From assembly GCA_032718475.1 (NCBI GenBank), contig JAUCBJ010006005.1:1-64000 (forward strand): a stretch of 64,000 nucleotides of DNA, given 5' to 3'. This DNA is from Nemertoderma westbladi (taxonomy: Eukaryota; Xenacoelomorpha; Nemertodermatida; Nemertodermatidae). The position numbers were made by a program, and so were the translations under genes. Position 1 is the first letter of the stretch. Each line of letters begins with the position of its first letter. Below, one piece after another: positions 50,601 through 56,951 of the stretch. The notes under the pieces are model-generated. The model was not told where the DNA came from, ran no database searches, and worked only from the letters and a program-made list of their open reading frames with translations.

Positions 50601-53536
50601 TACACTCCATTCCGGATCCTACAAAACTTGGTAATTAACGAAAATCCGTGTTTTACACTCCATTCCGGATCCAATAAAACTTGGTAATTAACGAAAATCC
50701 GTGTTTTACACTCCATTCCGGATCCAATAAAACTTGGTAATTAACGTAAATCCGTGTTTTACACTCCATTCCGGATCCAATAAAACTTTGTAATTAACTA
50801 GAAACCGCGTTTTACACCCCTTCCCGGATCCAATAAAACTTTGTAATAAACCTGAATCCGTATTTTACACCCAATCCCAGATTCAGTAGAAATATGAATC
50901 CGCGTTTTACACTCCGTTGAGGATTTAGCCTAAAACATGAATCCGCGCTTTACATTCCTTTCCGGATCTGAAAAAAAGGCCAATCCGCGTTTTACACTAG
51001 GTTACGGATTCGGTAAATTTAGCAGTGCGCGGATCTGCAGATTACACCCTAAAAATGTAAATCCAGTCGACTTCCATAGGGACAATGTTAAATGATAGAA
51101 TCCGGATCCTGACCCGGATCCGCGTTTTACTCTGACCCCTAGCAAAGAGGGTTCTTATTTAAGGATAAGGGTGCTTAATTTGAGCACTCATAATGTTTAA
51201 AAGTGAAAGAAAGGGCTGTTCTCCATTATAGGATAGATAATATGACGACCAAATGGAGAGAATGAGCGTAACGGTAACGAGGCTTGTAAATGGGGCGAGT
51301 AGAGTACTATACCTGTGCACTAAGTATTTGTAAATGACCAAGTTTATAGTACTGTACATTGAAATGTATATGATTTGAACAATTGTAAAATAAGTGCCTT
51401 TAATTAATAAAGTAGCGACTACCTATGGCGCAAAACTAAATTATGTAACATATTACTAACAATAACAAAATAAGAACGAATTAATTAAGCCCCCCAAACT
51501 GTACGAGCGCTTACAATGAATTGAAATGGGTTGGATTTACTTTACTGCAATTGAACCATAGAAAAATAGTTCTAAGGCCGTATGTACCTGTTTGTGCTAT
51601 ATAGGGGAGTAGGCCTAATCAAATTGCAAGTAGAAAAATAAGCAAAGTTTCTGATCTCCGGCTCTGGTATTTTTTAAAATAATTATCCGGGTAGGGCTCA
51701 GGTTTACCGGGATTAAGAAAAACAGGTATCTGTTTCAACTCTAAACCATACATACATTTTTTTGGTTTACAGTATAATAGCACCGTTTTCATGCTGCAGC
51801 CATCACATAAGCAGCCATCATATGCAGCCATAATATATATAGAGCCCACACACTAACGCTTCTTAATCGAAACATTAGGCCGTCATTTTGTGATTTAGAC
51901 GTGGTTTACGTATTCCTATAAATCAATCCGTCCTAATTAAACTCTAAAGTTTCACTATTAATTTCGTTCGTCCGAATAGCAGCATACAATGGTATACTGG
52001 TAGTCAAATGAGGAGATATTTTATTATATAAACAGATAAATAATTATAAATAGTAGAAAGGTACCAGTTGTAACTCACGTCTGCGAAAGGTCGTTGGGGA
52101 GAAGGCAACACGGGGAACTGTTGATTAACAACTGTGGGATACCGCGTCTGCACACTAGATGGAGCCACATAGGGTGTAGTTGGTGGGCCGGGTCGTATAA
52201 CGTCGTACTTCTGGCCCACGTTGTGTTGGGAGGAGCCGGAGTTTAACGCATATTGAGAAGATGGAACTACTTTGGAATAATCCGGTTGCTCTGGGATGCC
52301 GTTGGCATTGGTCGTCGGCGGTAGAACCAAGGAAGGATTGAGAGGGAATTGGACCGAACTGTCAGGGTGTGCTTGGTAAGGAACATGCCTTGAAGGAGTA
52401 TAGGAACCAGTGGAATAGGGGGGTGACAACACCGATTTAGGTGGCGCAGAAGAACTTGAAGGCGCTGCCGCGATGACAGAAGATGCATCGAATCCCGTGG
52501 TGATTTGCCGAGACGACGCTGTCTGCCTTGACGGATATTCAATACCGGTAGTTAAACCGAGGCTAATATCATTGCGATTGCCATCCCCAGGGGTAGAGTA
52601 GGATGCAGGATAATGCGTCCGAGAAGGCAAACTTACATTTGTGTGGACTACGTTTGATTGGGAACTCAAGGAATTATGATTGGGTACACCCTTACTGGAT
52701 GCCCCAACTTGGGTTGGCGGAGCGCTGACTGGGAATACATTACTGGGGGTCGTATAAGACACCGCGGTACCACTCGAATAGGAATTGGGTGGGAATACGT
52801 TTCTGACGGGTTTATTGAGAGCGACGCCATCGTTTATTTGTGGACTACCTCGACCGTGAGATGATACCGGTGCAATACCGCGGTTCGTATTCACTGCCTG
52901 AACATTGCCGGGATGCACCTGCCCATTATCGGGTAATGGTGCCGGAGAAATATATTGTACACGTTGATGTTGAGCCATAGCAGAACGATTTTGATCTTGA
53001 GGTCGATTGATAACATCATGAGATGCATAGTGACGTACAGAATTGTAATCGACGCGATGACTTTGCTCAACTCGAGTTGCAGTTTCATTAGGCAACGTAT
53101 TATGGCTATTCACAGGTGTTGTATTGTTATCATGAACATTACGACTAATTGGAGTTGTTGGGGATGGAATATGGCGCATGTTATGATCAGCTTGAGATGT
53201 GGATGACGATAAATGCCCAATATGTGGAGCAATTTGGGATACTAAATTATCTCCACGGACTGAGGAAGTCGGTCCATTTTGACCACTCGTAGATGTTGAG
53301 GTATTAGGCGGGATAGATCGTCCAGTAGGCATATCTGGCGCGATAAAACGCGAACTGGGATTAATTTGAGGTCCAGGTATCATAGTAGAACCAGTTGATG
53401 TTGCGGAACCCTTTTGCTGGATATTATGCTGACTATTAGGAGGAGTTGAAGTGAAATTGCCTCGATTTGGAGGAATGTTCCGAACAGGGGGGGAAGGATA
53501 AACGGGATTATCCCATTGTCCTCGTGCAGGATACAT
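5590..53536 (-). CDS. SEC24: SEC24A/B-like COPII coat cargo adaptor, 11 exons, C-terminus beyond the window
   Basis: SEC24 pairs with SEC23 on ER exit sites and selects cargo for COPII vesicles. Seen directly: eleven exons with GT..AG borders whose phases all agree (0,0,2,0,0,1,0,1,1,1). They encode, from the Met at 53536, a disordered region (residues 1 to about 640), a CxxC...CxxC zinc finger (Cys708, 711, 729, 732), the trunk (about 775-1030), the beta-sandwich (about 1035-1115) and the start of the helical domain. Phrases such as RYLTRKIGF, MRIRC, FVRSTDLL and LLYTSSKGERRIRVHTLCLP are characteristic of the SEC24A/B class rather than SEC24C/D. The remaining 270 or so residues (helical and gelsolin domains) should lie left of position 1. 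No internal stop or frameshift is needed, so the gene looks functional. The gene exceeds 48 kb, mostly because of repeats in its introns. Confidence 0.95.
5720..5915. repeat. 15/30-bp minisatellite in SEC24 intron 10
   Basis: About six copies of a 30-bp unit made of two 15-bp halves (ACAATTCGGTCCCGG and ACAATTTGAACCCAG on the plus strand). It ends about 28 bp from the exon 11 acceptor, so most of the 354-bp intron is repeat. The short reading frame across it is a by-product of the period being a multiple of three. Confidence 0.9.
6047..6220 (-). CDS. SEC24: SEC24 exon 10: beta-sandwich, FVRSTDLL segment
   Basis: Acceptor ATCGCAG at 6221; donor AAAG/GTTAGT at 6046; 174 nt, phase 1 on both sides. 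It encodes LAIHTFHGNLFVRSTDLL, LPNINPDAGFALQLSMDEAL and AAVLYTSSK, matching the SEC24A/B beta-sandwich throughout. Confidence 0.95.
6221..7773. other. SEC24 intron 9
   Basis: AT-rich intron with no recognised gene. It contains an almost pure G run on the plus strand from about 6596 to 6639 (C-rich in the transcript). Short ORFs here show no family resemblance or codon structure. Confidence 0.5.
7774..7932 (-). CDS. SEC24: SEC24 exon 9: end of trunk, RYLTRKIGF segment
   Basis: Acceptor CCTTTAG at 7933; donor GAG/GTAAGT at 7773; 159 nt, phase 1 on both sides. It encodes QISKYSSGCVHYYPEYN, then RYLTRKIGFESVMRIRCTR. The last phrase is nearly invariant in the SEC24A/B class. Confidence 0.95.
7933..8500. 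other. SEC24 intron 8 with two poly-G runs
   Basis: Holds uninterrupted G runs on the plus strand at about 8178-8192 and 8389-8411. They read as C runs in the SEC24 pre-mRNA. Otherwise AT-rich and non-coding. Confidence 0.5.
8501..8729 (-). CDS. SEC24: SEC24 exon 8: trunk domain, GGRxxVFQ to LDCSGQ segment
   Basis: Acceptor CTACAG at 8730; donor G/GTAGGT at 8500; 229 nt, phase 0 in, phase 1 out (residues 905-980). It encodes GGRITVFQCAIPSVGPG, SLKSREDPNARS and the very conserved WYKRMALDCSGQHIAVDLFL, then QYSDLATV. This GC-rich exon stands out against its AT-rich introns. Confidence 0.95.
9370..9870. repeat. Cluster of ATCTGTAACG / CGTTACAGAT motifs in SEC24 intron 7
   Basis: The word TCTGTAAC (usually followed by G) or its complement recurs about eight times, near 9382, 9557, 9730, 9741, 9761, 9785, 9816 and 9862, in both orientations and at irregular spacing. 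This resembles subterminal binding-site clusters of DNA transposons. I see no matching termini and no protein domain in the overlapping short minus-strand ORFs. Confidence 0.5.
9990..10110 (+). mobile_element. Terminal fragment of the GGATCCGG foldback family
   Basis: Begins GGGTGAGTGTAAAACGCGG and continues with GATCCGGAT repeats and GAGTGCAAAATG, resembling the first 120 bp of the foldback elements at 12783 and 48743. It is an isolated decayed end with no opposite terminus nearby. Confidence 0.6.
11062..16445. repeat. Dispersed TGTTGYGGATGGGACA motif series in SEC24 intron 7
   Basis: A 16-bp word recurs in direct orientation at about 11062, 11220, 11577, 12286 (shortened), 12438, 12618 and 16258, and reversed (TGTCCCGYCCGCAAC) at 11743 and 16431. 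Intervals of 150-550 bp between them are otherwise unrelated AT-rich DNA. The foldback element at 12783-16219 interrupts the series and probably inserted into a pre-existing element defined by these motifs. The family is not recognised. Confidence 0.6.
12783..16219 (-). mobile_element. Foldback element, copy 1, with 53-bp tandem-repeat arms (in SEC24 intron 7)
   Basis: Termini are GGGTAGGTGTAAAACGCGG on the left and, complemented, GGGTCAGAGTAAAACGCGG on the right. Left arm (about 12783-13390) carries roughly seven 53-bp units containing GGAATGGAGTGTAAAACACG. Right arm (about 13445-16219) carries roughly 45 units in the opposite orientation. The arms are therefore one very long inverted repeat around a centre of only about 60 bp. 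That centre matches, reversed, the 50415-50490 segment of copy 2, so this is an internally deleted relative. No transposase and no convincing target duplication. Confidence 0.85.
16469..16493. repeat. Perfect 10-bp-arm hairpin
   Basis: CGCGAGACCA, five-base loop CTTAA, TGGTCTCGCG. It lies 40 bp 3' of exon 7 in the transcript (inside intron 7) and next to the last TGTCCCGTCCGCAAC motif. Possible terminus of the motif-bearing element. Confidence 0.6.
16533..16690 (-). CDS. SEC24: SEC24 exon 7: trunk domain, VFIPxPxxxLVN segment
   Basis: A 158-nt exon recognised from conservation. After acceptor TTTTAG (16691) the split Asp codon is completed and the frame reads VFIPSPDSVLVNIKECLSLV, QDLLRELPNRF, and GAAIQISYQLI up to donor ATT/GTGAGT (16532). 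The family equivalent is DVFIP.P..LLVNL.ESK.LV.DLL..LP..F and G.ALQAA. Phases (1 in, 0 out) fit exons 6 and 8. Confidence 0.93.
17373..17690 (+). pseudogene. Decayed integrase-core transposase fragment
   Basis: The plus-strand frame from 17373 stays open to 17866 and reads RRRRADLNLRSRCYEQ, then ELIEFSAINCGYRTIHRRLW, RRETVRILLKHIDPAGVNAR and LLRRSRYGSADLNH. The GYR..HRRL...RRETVR..L..IDP.GV.AR..R pattern is that of the helix-turn-helix segment just before the catalytic core in IS3-like integrase (rve) transposases of animal genomes. The expected HIDG catalytic motif does not follow: after about 17690 the frame runs into unrelated sequence. There is no start codon or full domain. It is probably the remnant of the transposase of the surrounding element. 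Confidence 0.6.
17978..18019 (+). promoter_or_regulatory. tRNA-like Pol III A and B boxes (SINE head or tRNA relic)
   Basis: A box TAGCTCAGTCG (17978-17988) and B box GTTCGAGTC (18011-18019) match the tRNA consensus TRGYNNARNNG and GWTCRANNC at every position, at tRNA-like spacing. No acceptor stem or convincing cloverleaf forms around them, so this is a tRNA-derived SINE or a pseudo-tRNA rather than a functional tRNA. Confidence 0.5.
18720..18970. repeat. AT-rich nested palindrome inside the intron 6 transposon
   Basis: Arms TTTTACCTTTAGTAGTA (about 18832) and TACTACTAAAGGTAAAA (about 18949) are perfect complements. An inner pair (TAGTACAAAAATTT and AAATTTTTGTACTA) nests inside them, with long A and T runs between. 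Non-coding. Confidence 0.6.
19045..19115. repeat. ATT-rich microsatellite
   Basis: Interrupted (ATT)n tract with TGTTAATATT variants; it yields only spurious reading frames. Confidence 0.7.
19452..19683 (-). CDS. SEC24: SEC24 exon 6: first part of the trunk domain
   Basis: Acceptor TCTATAG at 19684; donor G/GTAAGA at 19451; 232 nt, phase 0 in and phase 1 out (residues 775-851 plus one base). It encodes LRPPQPAIYIFLFDVSQ, the von-Willebrand-A-like first strand of the trunk, then DKLEDLPGDARRRIAIITFD and the SKPHMVVVPDVD strand. The acceptor is only about 50 bp from the end of a 10.4-kb minisatellite, yet has a normal pyrimidine-rich lead-in. Confidence 0.94.
19733..30108. repeat. 44/45-bp minisatellite filling most of SEC24 intron 5, about 230 copies
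   Basis: The unit consists of GTAC-centred sub-repeats: ATTCGTACC, CTTCGTACC and ATTTGTACC separated by short variable linkers. Units with CCTGGTC are 45 bp and those with CCGGTC are 44 bp. Local blocks are homogenised (for example GCACCTAGAC units dominate 21.3-23.7 kb) and higher-order duplications occur (448-bp period near 23.6-24.3 kb, 359-bp near 26.6-27.0 kb). The array stops about 50 bp from the exon 6 acceptor. The long reading frames it produces on both strands are artefacts of period 45. On the SEC24 sense strand many units contain CAGGTAC once or twice. Confidence 0.95.
31081..31220 (-). pseudogene. Protein-like fragment shared with 59762-59880
   Basis: The minus-strand frame reads LISSRNDRELLASKMYDDDD and QLVNGTHMLWL. 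The plus-strand segment at 59762 reads LISSRNDRVISDKKIYNDDR and QLVNSTHMLRL. The two are clearly related in DNA and protein over about 120 bp. I do not recognise the family. One copy is inside the TA-flanked transposon, the other in intergenic DNA. Confidence 0.5.
31365..32000 (+). pseudogene. PWWP-domain-like gene fragment, frameshifted, inside a transposon
   Basis: Stitched plus-strand frames give a protein-like run: MAESVCYVYPEMQ (31365), then DPSKAYNKGDDNESV and LTAKKKIKN, then, after one frame change near 31715, an acidic Ser-rich stretch (SSDDPESDNSDS) and GGALIWARMRKKDIPWPGKV (about 31877-31936). The last phrase resembles the PWWP chromatin-reader motif (G.LVWAK..G.PWWPG.V) preceded by the usual acidic linker. 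Frame changes and lack of a complete domain argue for a captured, decayed gene fragment. Multiple exons separated by short introns cannot be excluded. Confidence 0.45.
33420..34980. repeat. Imperfect tandem triplication, period about 463 bp, rich in GATCATGATC
   Basis: CGCGATCATGATCTT recurs at about 33838, 34300 and 34766, with matching context (AATTCGAGGG..GAGGAATCTTTTTG, CGAAAACACGATC, GAACTGGTTGCCCGATCG). The copies are 75-90 percent alike by eye. A partial second set is present in 36270-37280. Non-coding; many GATC palindromes. Confidence 0.7.
35343..35395. repeat. Island of about one 45-bp minisatellite unit between the two duplicated segments
   Basis: CAGACACTTCGTACC, CTATTTGTACC and CTATTCGTACC are units of the intron 5 array. 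Their position exactly at the junction of the two segmental-duplication copies marks the recombination point. Confidence 0.85.
35390..37491. repeat. Segmental duplication, copy 2
   Basis: Direct copy of 30104-35394 without the 30381-32807 transposon (empty site near 35670) and with about 710 bp deleted near 37280. It is bounded on both sides by minisatellite units (35343-35395 and from 37492), which suggests duplication by recombination between array copies. Confidence 0.9.
37492..37918. repeat. Donor-proximal remnant of the 44/45-bp minisatellite
   Basis: About ten units in the same orientation as the main array, ending about 45 bp from the exon 5 donor. The intron therefore has minisatellite at both ends and duplicated single-copy DNA in the middle. 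Confidence 0.93.
37963..38199 (-). CDS. SEC24: SEC24 exon 5: zinc-finger domain
   Basis: Acceptor TTTTCAG at 38200 and donor ATG/GTTAGT at 37962 give 79 codons, phase 0 (residues 696-774). It contains the SEC23/SEC24 zinc finger: IVRCRSCRTYINPYVTF, then HWRCNVCYRHNEVP, with the four zinc-binding Cys at 708, 711, 729 and 732. It ends VEFIAPSEYM, immediately before the LRPPQP start of the trunk in the next exon. A 44/45-bp minisatellite starts about 45 bp inside the following intron. Confidence 0.95.
38330..46490. repeat. 62/63-bp minisatellite in SEC24 intron 4, about 130 copies
   Basis: The plus-strand unit contains TTTACTGTGGAAGATCACCC, ATGGTGGTGAACAGGCATT and CTTTAGGAAACAGAGTGGAA. Variants differ in the middle (CATTCCTTT, CATTACTTTGGG, GAATTTCTTT) and recur as ordered blocks. 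The array begins about 130 bp from the exon 5 acceptor and ends about 480 bp from the exon 4 donor. Open frames encoding Arg/Val/Ser-rich 21-residue repeats follow from the 63-bp period and lack any gene-like start or end. Confidence 0.95.
46491..46971. other. Donor-side part of SEC24 intron 4
   Basis: Ordinary AT-rich DNA between exon 4 and the 62/63-bp array. Nothing else recognised. Confidence 0.5.
46972..47074 (-). CDS. SEC24: SEC24 exon 4: RCTLT...LPLG core-entry segment
   Basis: A 103-nt exon too short for simple ORF calling, found by looking for the conserved strand that precedes the zinc finger. After acceptor TTGCAG (47075) it reads SLRCTLTTLPETESLLKK then SRLPLGILLHPFKDLR, and ends at donor AGA/GTAAGT (46971). 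Phase 2 in, phase 0 out, exactly as the neighbouring exons require. The family equivalent is FRCTLT..PQT..LL.K..LPLG.L.HPFKDL. Confidence 0.93.
47075..47564. other. SEC24 intron 3
   Basis: Contains a C run on the plus strand (about 47218-47236), i.e. a G run in the transcript, and a short TA repeat near 47530-47542. No coding signal. Confidence 0.5.
47565..47761 (-). CDS. SEC24: SEC24 exon 3: end of the disordered region with INLLQ motif
   Basis: Acceptor TTGCAG at 47762 and donor GCA/GTAAGT at 47564; 197 nt, leaving phase 2. The segment INLLQHRRIVPTAP corresponds to the conserved motif that precedes the folded core in SEC24A/B. The last two bases (CA) join the first base of exon 4 to form His661. 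Confidence 0.88.
48006..48332 (-). CDS. SEC24: SEC24 exon 2: PAPG-repeat segment
   Basis: Acceptor TGCAG at 48333 and donor CAG/GTTATT at 48005 give 109 codons, phase 0 on both sides (residues 487-595). The protein starts GKELHRYTRTP, then has four degenerate PAPG-centred repeats (PAPGSSH, PAPGFSHH, PAPGSDHS, PAPGFSQY), followed by a Pro/Gln-rich stretch ending TGPSLPQQ. GTTATT is a weak donor, so the 3' edge is the least certain of the gene. Confidence 0.8.
48743..51138 (+). mobile_element. Foldback element, copy 2, with internal small gene (in SEC24 intron 1)
   Basis: Same termini as copy 1 (GGGTAGGTGTAAAACGCGG and the complement of GGGTCAGAGTAAAACGCGG). The flanks CTAGTAAAG (48734-48742) and CTAGCAAAG (51139-51147) match at 8 of 9 positions and may be the target duplication. 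Left arm 48743-49640 has about twelve 53-bp units; right arm 50488-51138 has about six in the opposite orientation. The 850-bp centre (49640-50487) is unique, with ATTAATGAGGGACAC-like direct repeats at its left and a 60-codon ORF at its right. It is the fuller relative of copy 1. Confidence 0.85.
50216..50398 (+). CDS. 60-residue ORF inside foldback element copy 2, function unknown
   Basis: The ATG has A at -3 (AAACATGG), 60 codons, stop TAA. The protein is acidic at the N-terminus (MDDSDDFVQVPFTGFVIPS), Thr/Pro-rich in the middle, and strongly basic at the C-terminus (PSPEKKKNRKVRKPRKVTKE). That composition could be a nuclear or DNA-binding tail, but no family is recognised. A TATTTAAG box lies about 80 bp upstream (near 50137), and the stop codon overlaps a consensus AATAAA poly(A) signal (50394-50399). 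The arrangement resembles a compact transcription unit. Copy 1 has lost it. It may instead be a chance ORF or the last exon of a longer lost gene. Confidence 0.45.
   Translation: MDDSDDFVQVPFTGFVIPSPTNDTAIVEPLELTTQTSCTPSPEKKKNRKVRKPRKVTKEQ
51148..52078. other. Donor-proximal part of SEC24 intron 1
   Basis: Ordinary AT-rich DNA. No exon-like segment, repeat array or transposon terminus recognised. Confidence 0.4.
52079..53536 (-). CDS. SEC24: SEC24 exon 1: disordered N-terminal region
   Basis: Encodes residues 1-486, rich in Pro, Ser, Asn, Gln and Thr with no globular domain, as in the poorly conserved N-termini of SEC24A/B. The frame is open from an ATG at 53602, but I prefer the ATG at 53536 (begins MYPARGQWDNP). 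It has G at -3, and a TATA-like box at 53613-53620 would place transcription start near 53590, downstream of the first ATG. The exon ends ...PFAD at 52079 before the donor GTGAGT (52078), phase 0. The start choice is inference; an upstream non-coding exon is not excluded. Confidence 0.85.
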
Positions 53537-53612
53537 CACAGGCCGACAAGAGCAGCCGAAGGCCGAGAAGTCAGATATTAAAATTGTATTGCGATAGAAC
53601 ACAGCCTGACAG

Positions 53613-53620
53613 CATATATA
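53613..53620 (-). promoter_or_regulatory. TATA-like box upstream of SEC24
   Basis: On the minus strand the octamer TATATATG lies 77 bp or more upstream of the ATG at 53536. Transcription starting about 30 bp downstream (near 53590) would give a 50-nt leader and skip the ATG at 53602. Position and sequence are seen; function is inferred. Confidence 0.4.
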
Positions 53621-53639
53621 AGTACTAGTGAATGCTATG

Positions 53640-54252
53640 CTGTCTACTTCACTGTTTTAACGGTATATACTTGATAACTGCCAAATCAAGGTTCAGAGGA
53701 TTTATTACTGTATTATGATATTACTGCTATGATACCGGTATGCTGGTATGTTTAATAAGGCTACATGGCACTAGGTACCGCAGTATGATGCTTATGGTAG
53801 GAGCCTACCGTTAGCGTTTCTTCAATTACCGTAGAAATCAAATTAAATTAATTATTAAACCGATAGGATGTACTTATTGTCACGATACCGTAACTATCTA
53901 CTGAAACGGAACTATCAACAGATCAACTGTAGGCCTAACTGCCTAATCAGTAATCATTGATAAAAACTTAAAGAAAAAAGTTGACAATTGTTACAGTAAC
54001 AGTAGCCTACAATGCTACAAATGTACAGCAGAAGTACAATTCTACATACAGACATATTTCTAAAATTACCGTACCGGTAGGCCTAGTCCTAAATATAAAT
54101 TGCACACAACACACTAAAATTCTAACTTACTGTATAAAACCAATATATGTTAACATTAGACTGTTAGACAGTTAGAGGGTCCTACGAATTACTGAATTAG
54201 GCAAAATAATCACAAAATACCACAAAAAGGCTAAACTATTACCGGTACCTAC
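53640..54252. other. 5' flanking region of SEC24, no gene seen
   Basis: AT-rich DNA with several short ACCGGTA and TAGGCCTA palindromes. No coding signal on either strand. It probably contains the SEC24 promoter and ends where the nested transposon cluster begins. Confidence 0.4.
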
Positions 54253-55013
54253 TAGGGCTCGATCGGAGCTCCGGCCTCCGGCTCCGGCCATTTTGGCACC
54301 TCCGGCTCCTGCTCCGGCTCCGGTAAAAATATTGCCGGAGTTAATTTTTTAATAAAGTATTATATTTCGTGCATATTCTAATCTGAACAATTATTTACAC
54401 TATAAGTACTGTCAGACTGTAGTACAGCTTCAATATCCAGCAGTCCAGCATACTGGCATAATACTGCAGTATTTATTAGGCCTGCTTAAAGTCAATGACT
54501 GACTGACTGTTGACTGTACTGCAGTACCAGTACTGGTACTGGCCAGCTGGCTGACTAGCAGACAGTCGGTGAGAAGTCAAAAATTGGACTTGAGTCCAAA
54601 ATTGGACTTCGACTCCAGTTCAAGTCCAAAATTGGACTTATGTGAGTCTAATATTGGACTTCAAATCAGCCAATTGTTCCAGGGCCTTGGGTAATTGGAT
54701 CGGGCGGGATTTTTTTTTTTTAATCGAAAATATATCAAAAAATAAGAGTTTTGAACAGGGGGACCTGAAATTCACCAGGGGGAACTATTTTTATAAGGCT
54801 TTGAATTTTTACAAAAGTCCAATATTGGACTTTAAGTCCAATTTTGGACGCGACATTGAGAATCAAACTTAAATGTACATGATGCATAACAGATGAGAGA
54901 CAACCAGACAGCTATTAAGTTATGGAAAGTTACCTTTGCAGCTCTGTATGTACTGACTGATGTATCTTCAGTGTACTGTACTTAGAATATTTACATTCAT
55001 GTTATGTCTAACC

Positions 55014-56951
55014 TAGGGCTCAACAGAAGCTTCGGCTTCGGTTCGGTTCGGGCCGAAGTTTGGCAATTTCGGTTCGGTTCGGCTTCTGCAATTGATACTG
55101 CAGAAGCCAGGAGCAAACTTTGCTAATTATTCCAAGTATTATATTGACTGATTGAGCTAAGACCAGAAGACAGTAAGACTAATCAATCTGTCCATCGTTG
55201 TACTAATTAATTTTGGGGTGCAAACGTTAAGCAGACACTGGTGCAGAGCAGACAGTAGGTACAGACAGTGGTGCAGACAGTGGTGCAGACAGTGATGCAG
55301 ACAGTGGTGCAGACACCTGGTGCAACAGCGGTGCAGTCGTGCAGCCACTGGTGCAGACAGTGGTGCAGACAGTTGTGCAGGCTTTGATACAGGCAGTGGT
55401 GCAGACAGTGGTGCAGACACTGGTGCAGACACTGGTGCAGACAGTGTTGCAGACAGTGGTGCAGACACCTGGTGCAGACAGTGGTGTAGACAGTGGTGCA
55501 GACACTGGTGCAGACAGTGGTTCAGACACTGGTGCAGACAGTGGTGCAGACAGTGGTGCAGCCAGTGGTGCAGACAGTGGTGCAGCCAGTGGTGCAGACA
55601 GTGGTGCAGATACTGGTGCAGACACTGGCAGACTGGTGCAGACAGTAAAGGCTGAAAGGGGCGAGCAGGTTAGTAAAGGAGCAGTTTAGTAAAGGAGCAG
55701 GTTTCAGAGGAGTATTGGGGGAACCAAAACAATAAACGTTATTGTTTTGGAGGCTAAGAATACCCAAGGGCCAAGAATACTCGCAGGCTAAGAATACTCG
55801 CGGACTAACAATTCCTGAGACCTTACTGTAGTTAGTCTGCACTGTCTGCACCACTGTCTGACTGTCTGCACCAGTGTCTGCACCACTGTCTGCACCAGTG
55901 TCTGCACCACTTTCTGCACCAGTCTGCACCACTGTCTGCATCACTGTCTGCACCACTGTCTGCACCAGTGTCTGCACCACTGTCTGCACCAGTGTCTGCA
56001 CCACTTTCTGCACCAGTCTGCACCACTGTCTGCACCAGTGTCTGCATCACTGTCTGTACCAGTGTCTGCCGCACCACTGTCTGCACCACTGTCTGCACCA
56101 GTGTCTGCACCACTGTCTGCACCAGTGTCTGAACCACTGTCTGCACGCTGCACCACTGTCTGACTGTCTGCATCACTGTCTGCACCACTGTCTGCTGTCA
56201 GCACCACTGTCTGCACCAGTGCCTGCACCACTGTCTGCACGCTGCACCACTGTCTGCACCACAGTCTGCACCACTGTCCGCACCAGGTGTCTGCACCACT
56301 GTCTGCACTGCACCACTGTCTGCTTAACGTTTACACCCTTAATTTTGGACTGAACTTCCATTTAAATGGCATTATTTTTTTAATTGTTTTCAGTTTACTT
56401 GGGTAGTTTCAAAATTAGCTTAATTATACAGTAGTTTAGGTTAGGCTAAATAGGCCTATTGCCATTTTACTTTGTAGTACCCATTTATTAATTAATCATA
56501 ACTTTGATATTGATACATAATACCAAATACAGAAATATACCTACTACCTCATACTGTCATATAAATAGTACTACCTGTACTTTTAGTGAGGTTTTCTAAA
56601 TTTTATGTCCCTACTGTACGGCTTACTACGGATGAAAATGTGGTGCATACAGTAGCAGTAAGTATACAGTAGTTTAGGTTAGTAATGCTGTACAGTAATG
56701 TAAATATTGTCATTTTATTTTGTAGTACTTATTTTTTTAATTAATCATAGCTTTCTTGCTAAGTCAGCACACCAAATAGGTACCAGTCTGCCACTGCCAG
56801 TCAGCCAGTATAGTGACGTAAAGACGAATTTATGACCATAACTTGCTAACTTTCTGAACTTCGGTTCGGATTCGGTTCGGTTCGGCCCGAAGTTGGCCCT
56901 GCTTCGGTTCGGTTCGGTTCGGCACCATAAAGTGCCTTCTGTTGAACCCTA
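55014..56951. mobile_element. 1.94-kb non-autonomous hAT-type element with proven empty site
   Basis: Terminal inverted repeats TAGGGCTCAACAGAAG / CTTCTGTTGAACCCTA, extended by TTCGG(TTCGG)n-rich subterminal blocks, with a perfect 8-bp target duplication GTCTAACC at 55006-55013 and 56952-56959. The paralogous copy at about 63413 has a single GTCTAACC and no element. An 8-bp duplication with TAGGG ends is the hAT hallmark. No transposase; the interior is mostly inverted minisatellite arms. Confidence 0.88.
55235..56325. repeat. 12-bp minisatellite in inverted arms inside the hAT-type element
   Basis: Left arm (about 55235-55640) is (GTGCAGACAGTG)n with CACTG variants. Right arm (about 55840-56325) is the complement (CACCACTGTCTG)n. 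The loop is about 200 bp. Transcripts or single strands would form a hairpin of some 400 bp. Ala/Ser- or Cys/Gln-rich reading frames in all frames are artefacts. Confidence 0.92.

Noticed and set aside
55157-56353. Ala/Ser-, Gln/Thr- and Cys/Trp-rich ORFs on both strands
   Set aside because: All frames of a 12-bp minisatellite are open; no gene structure.
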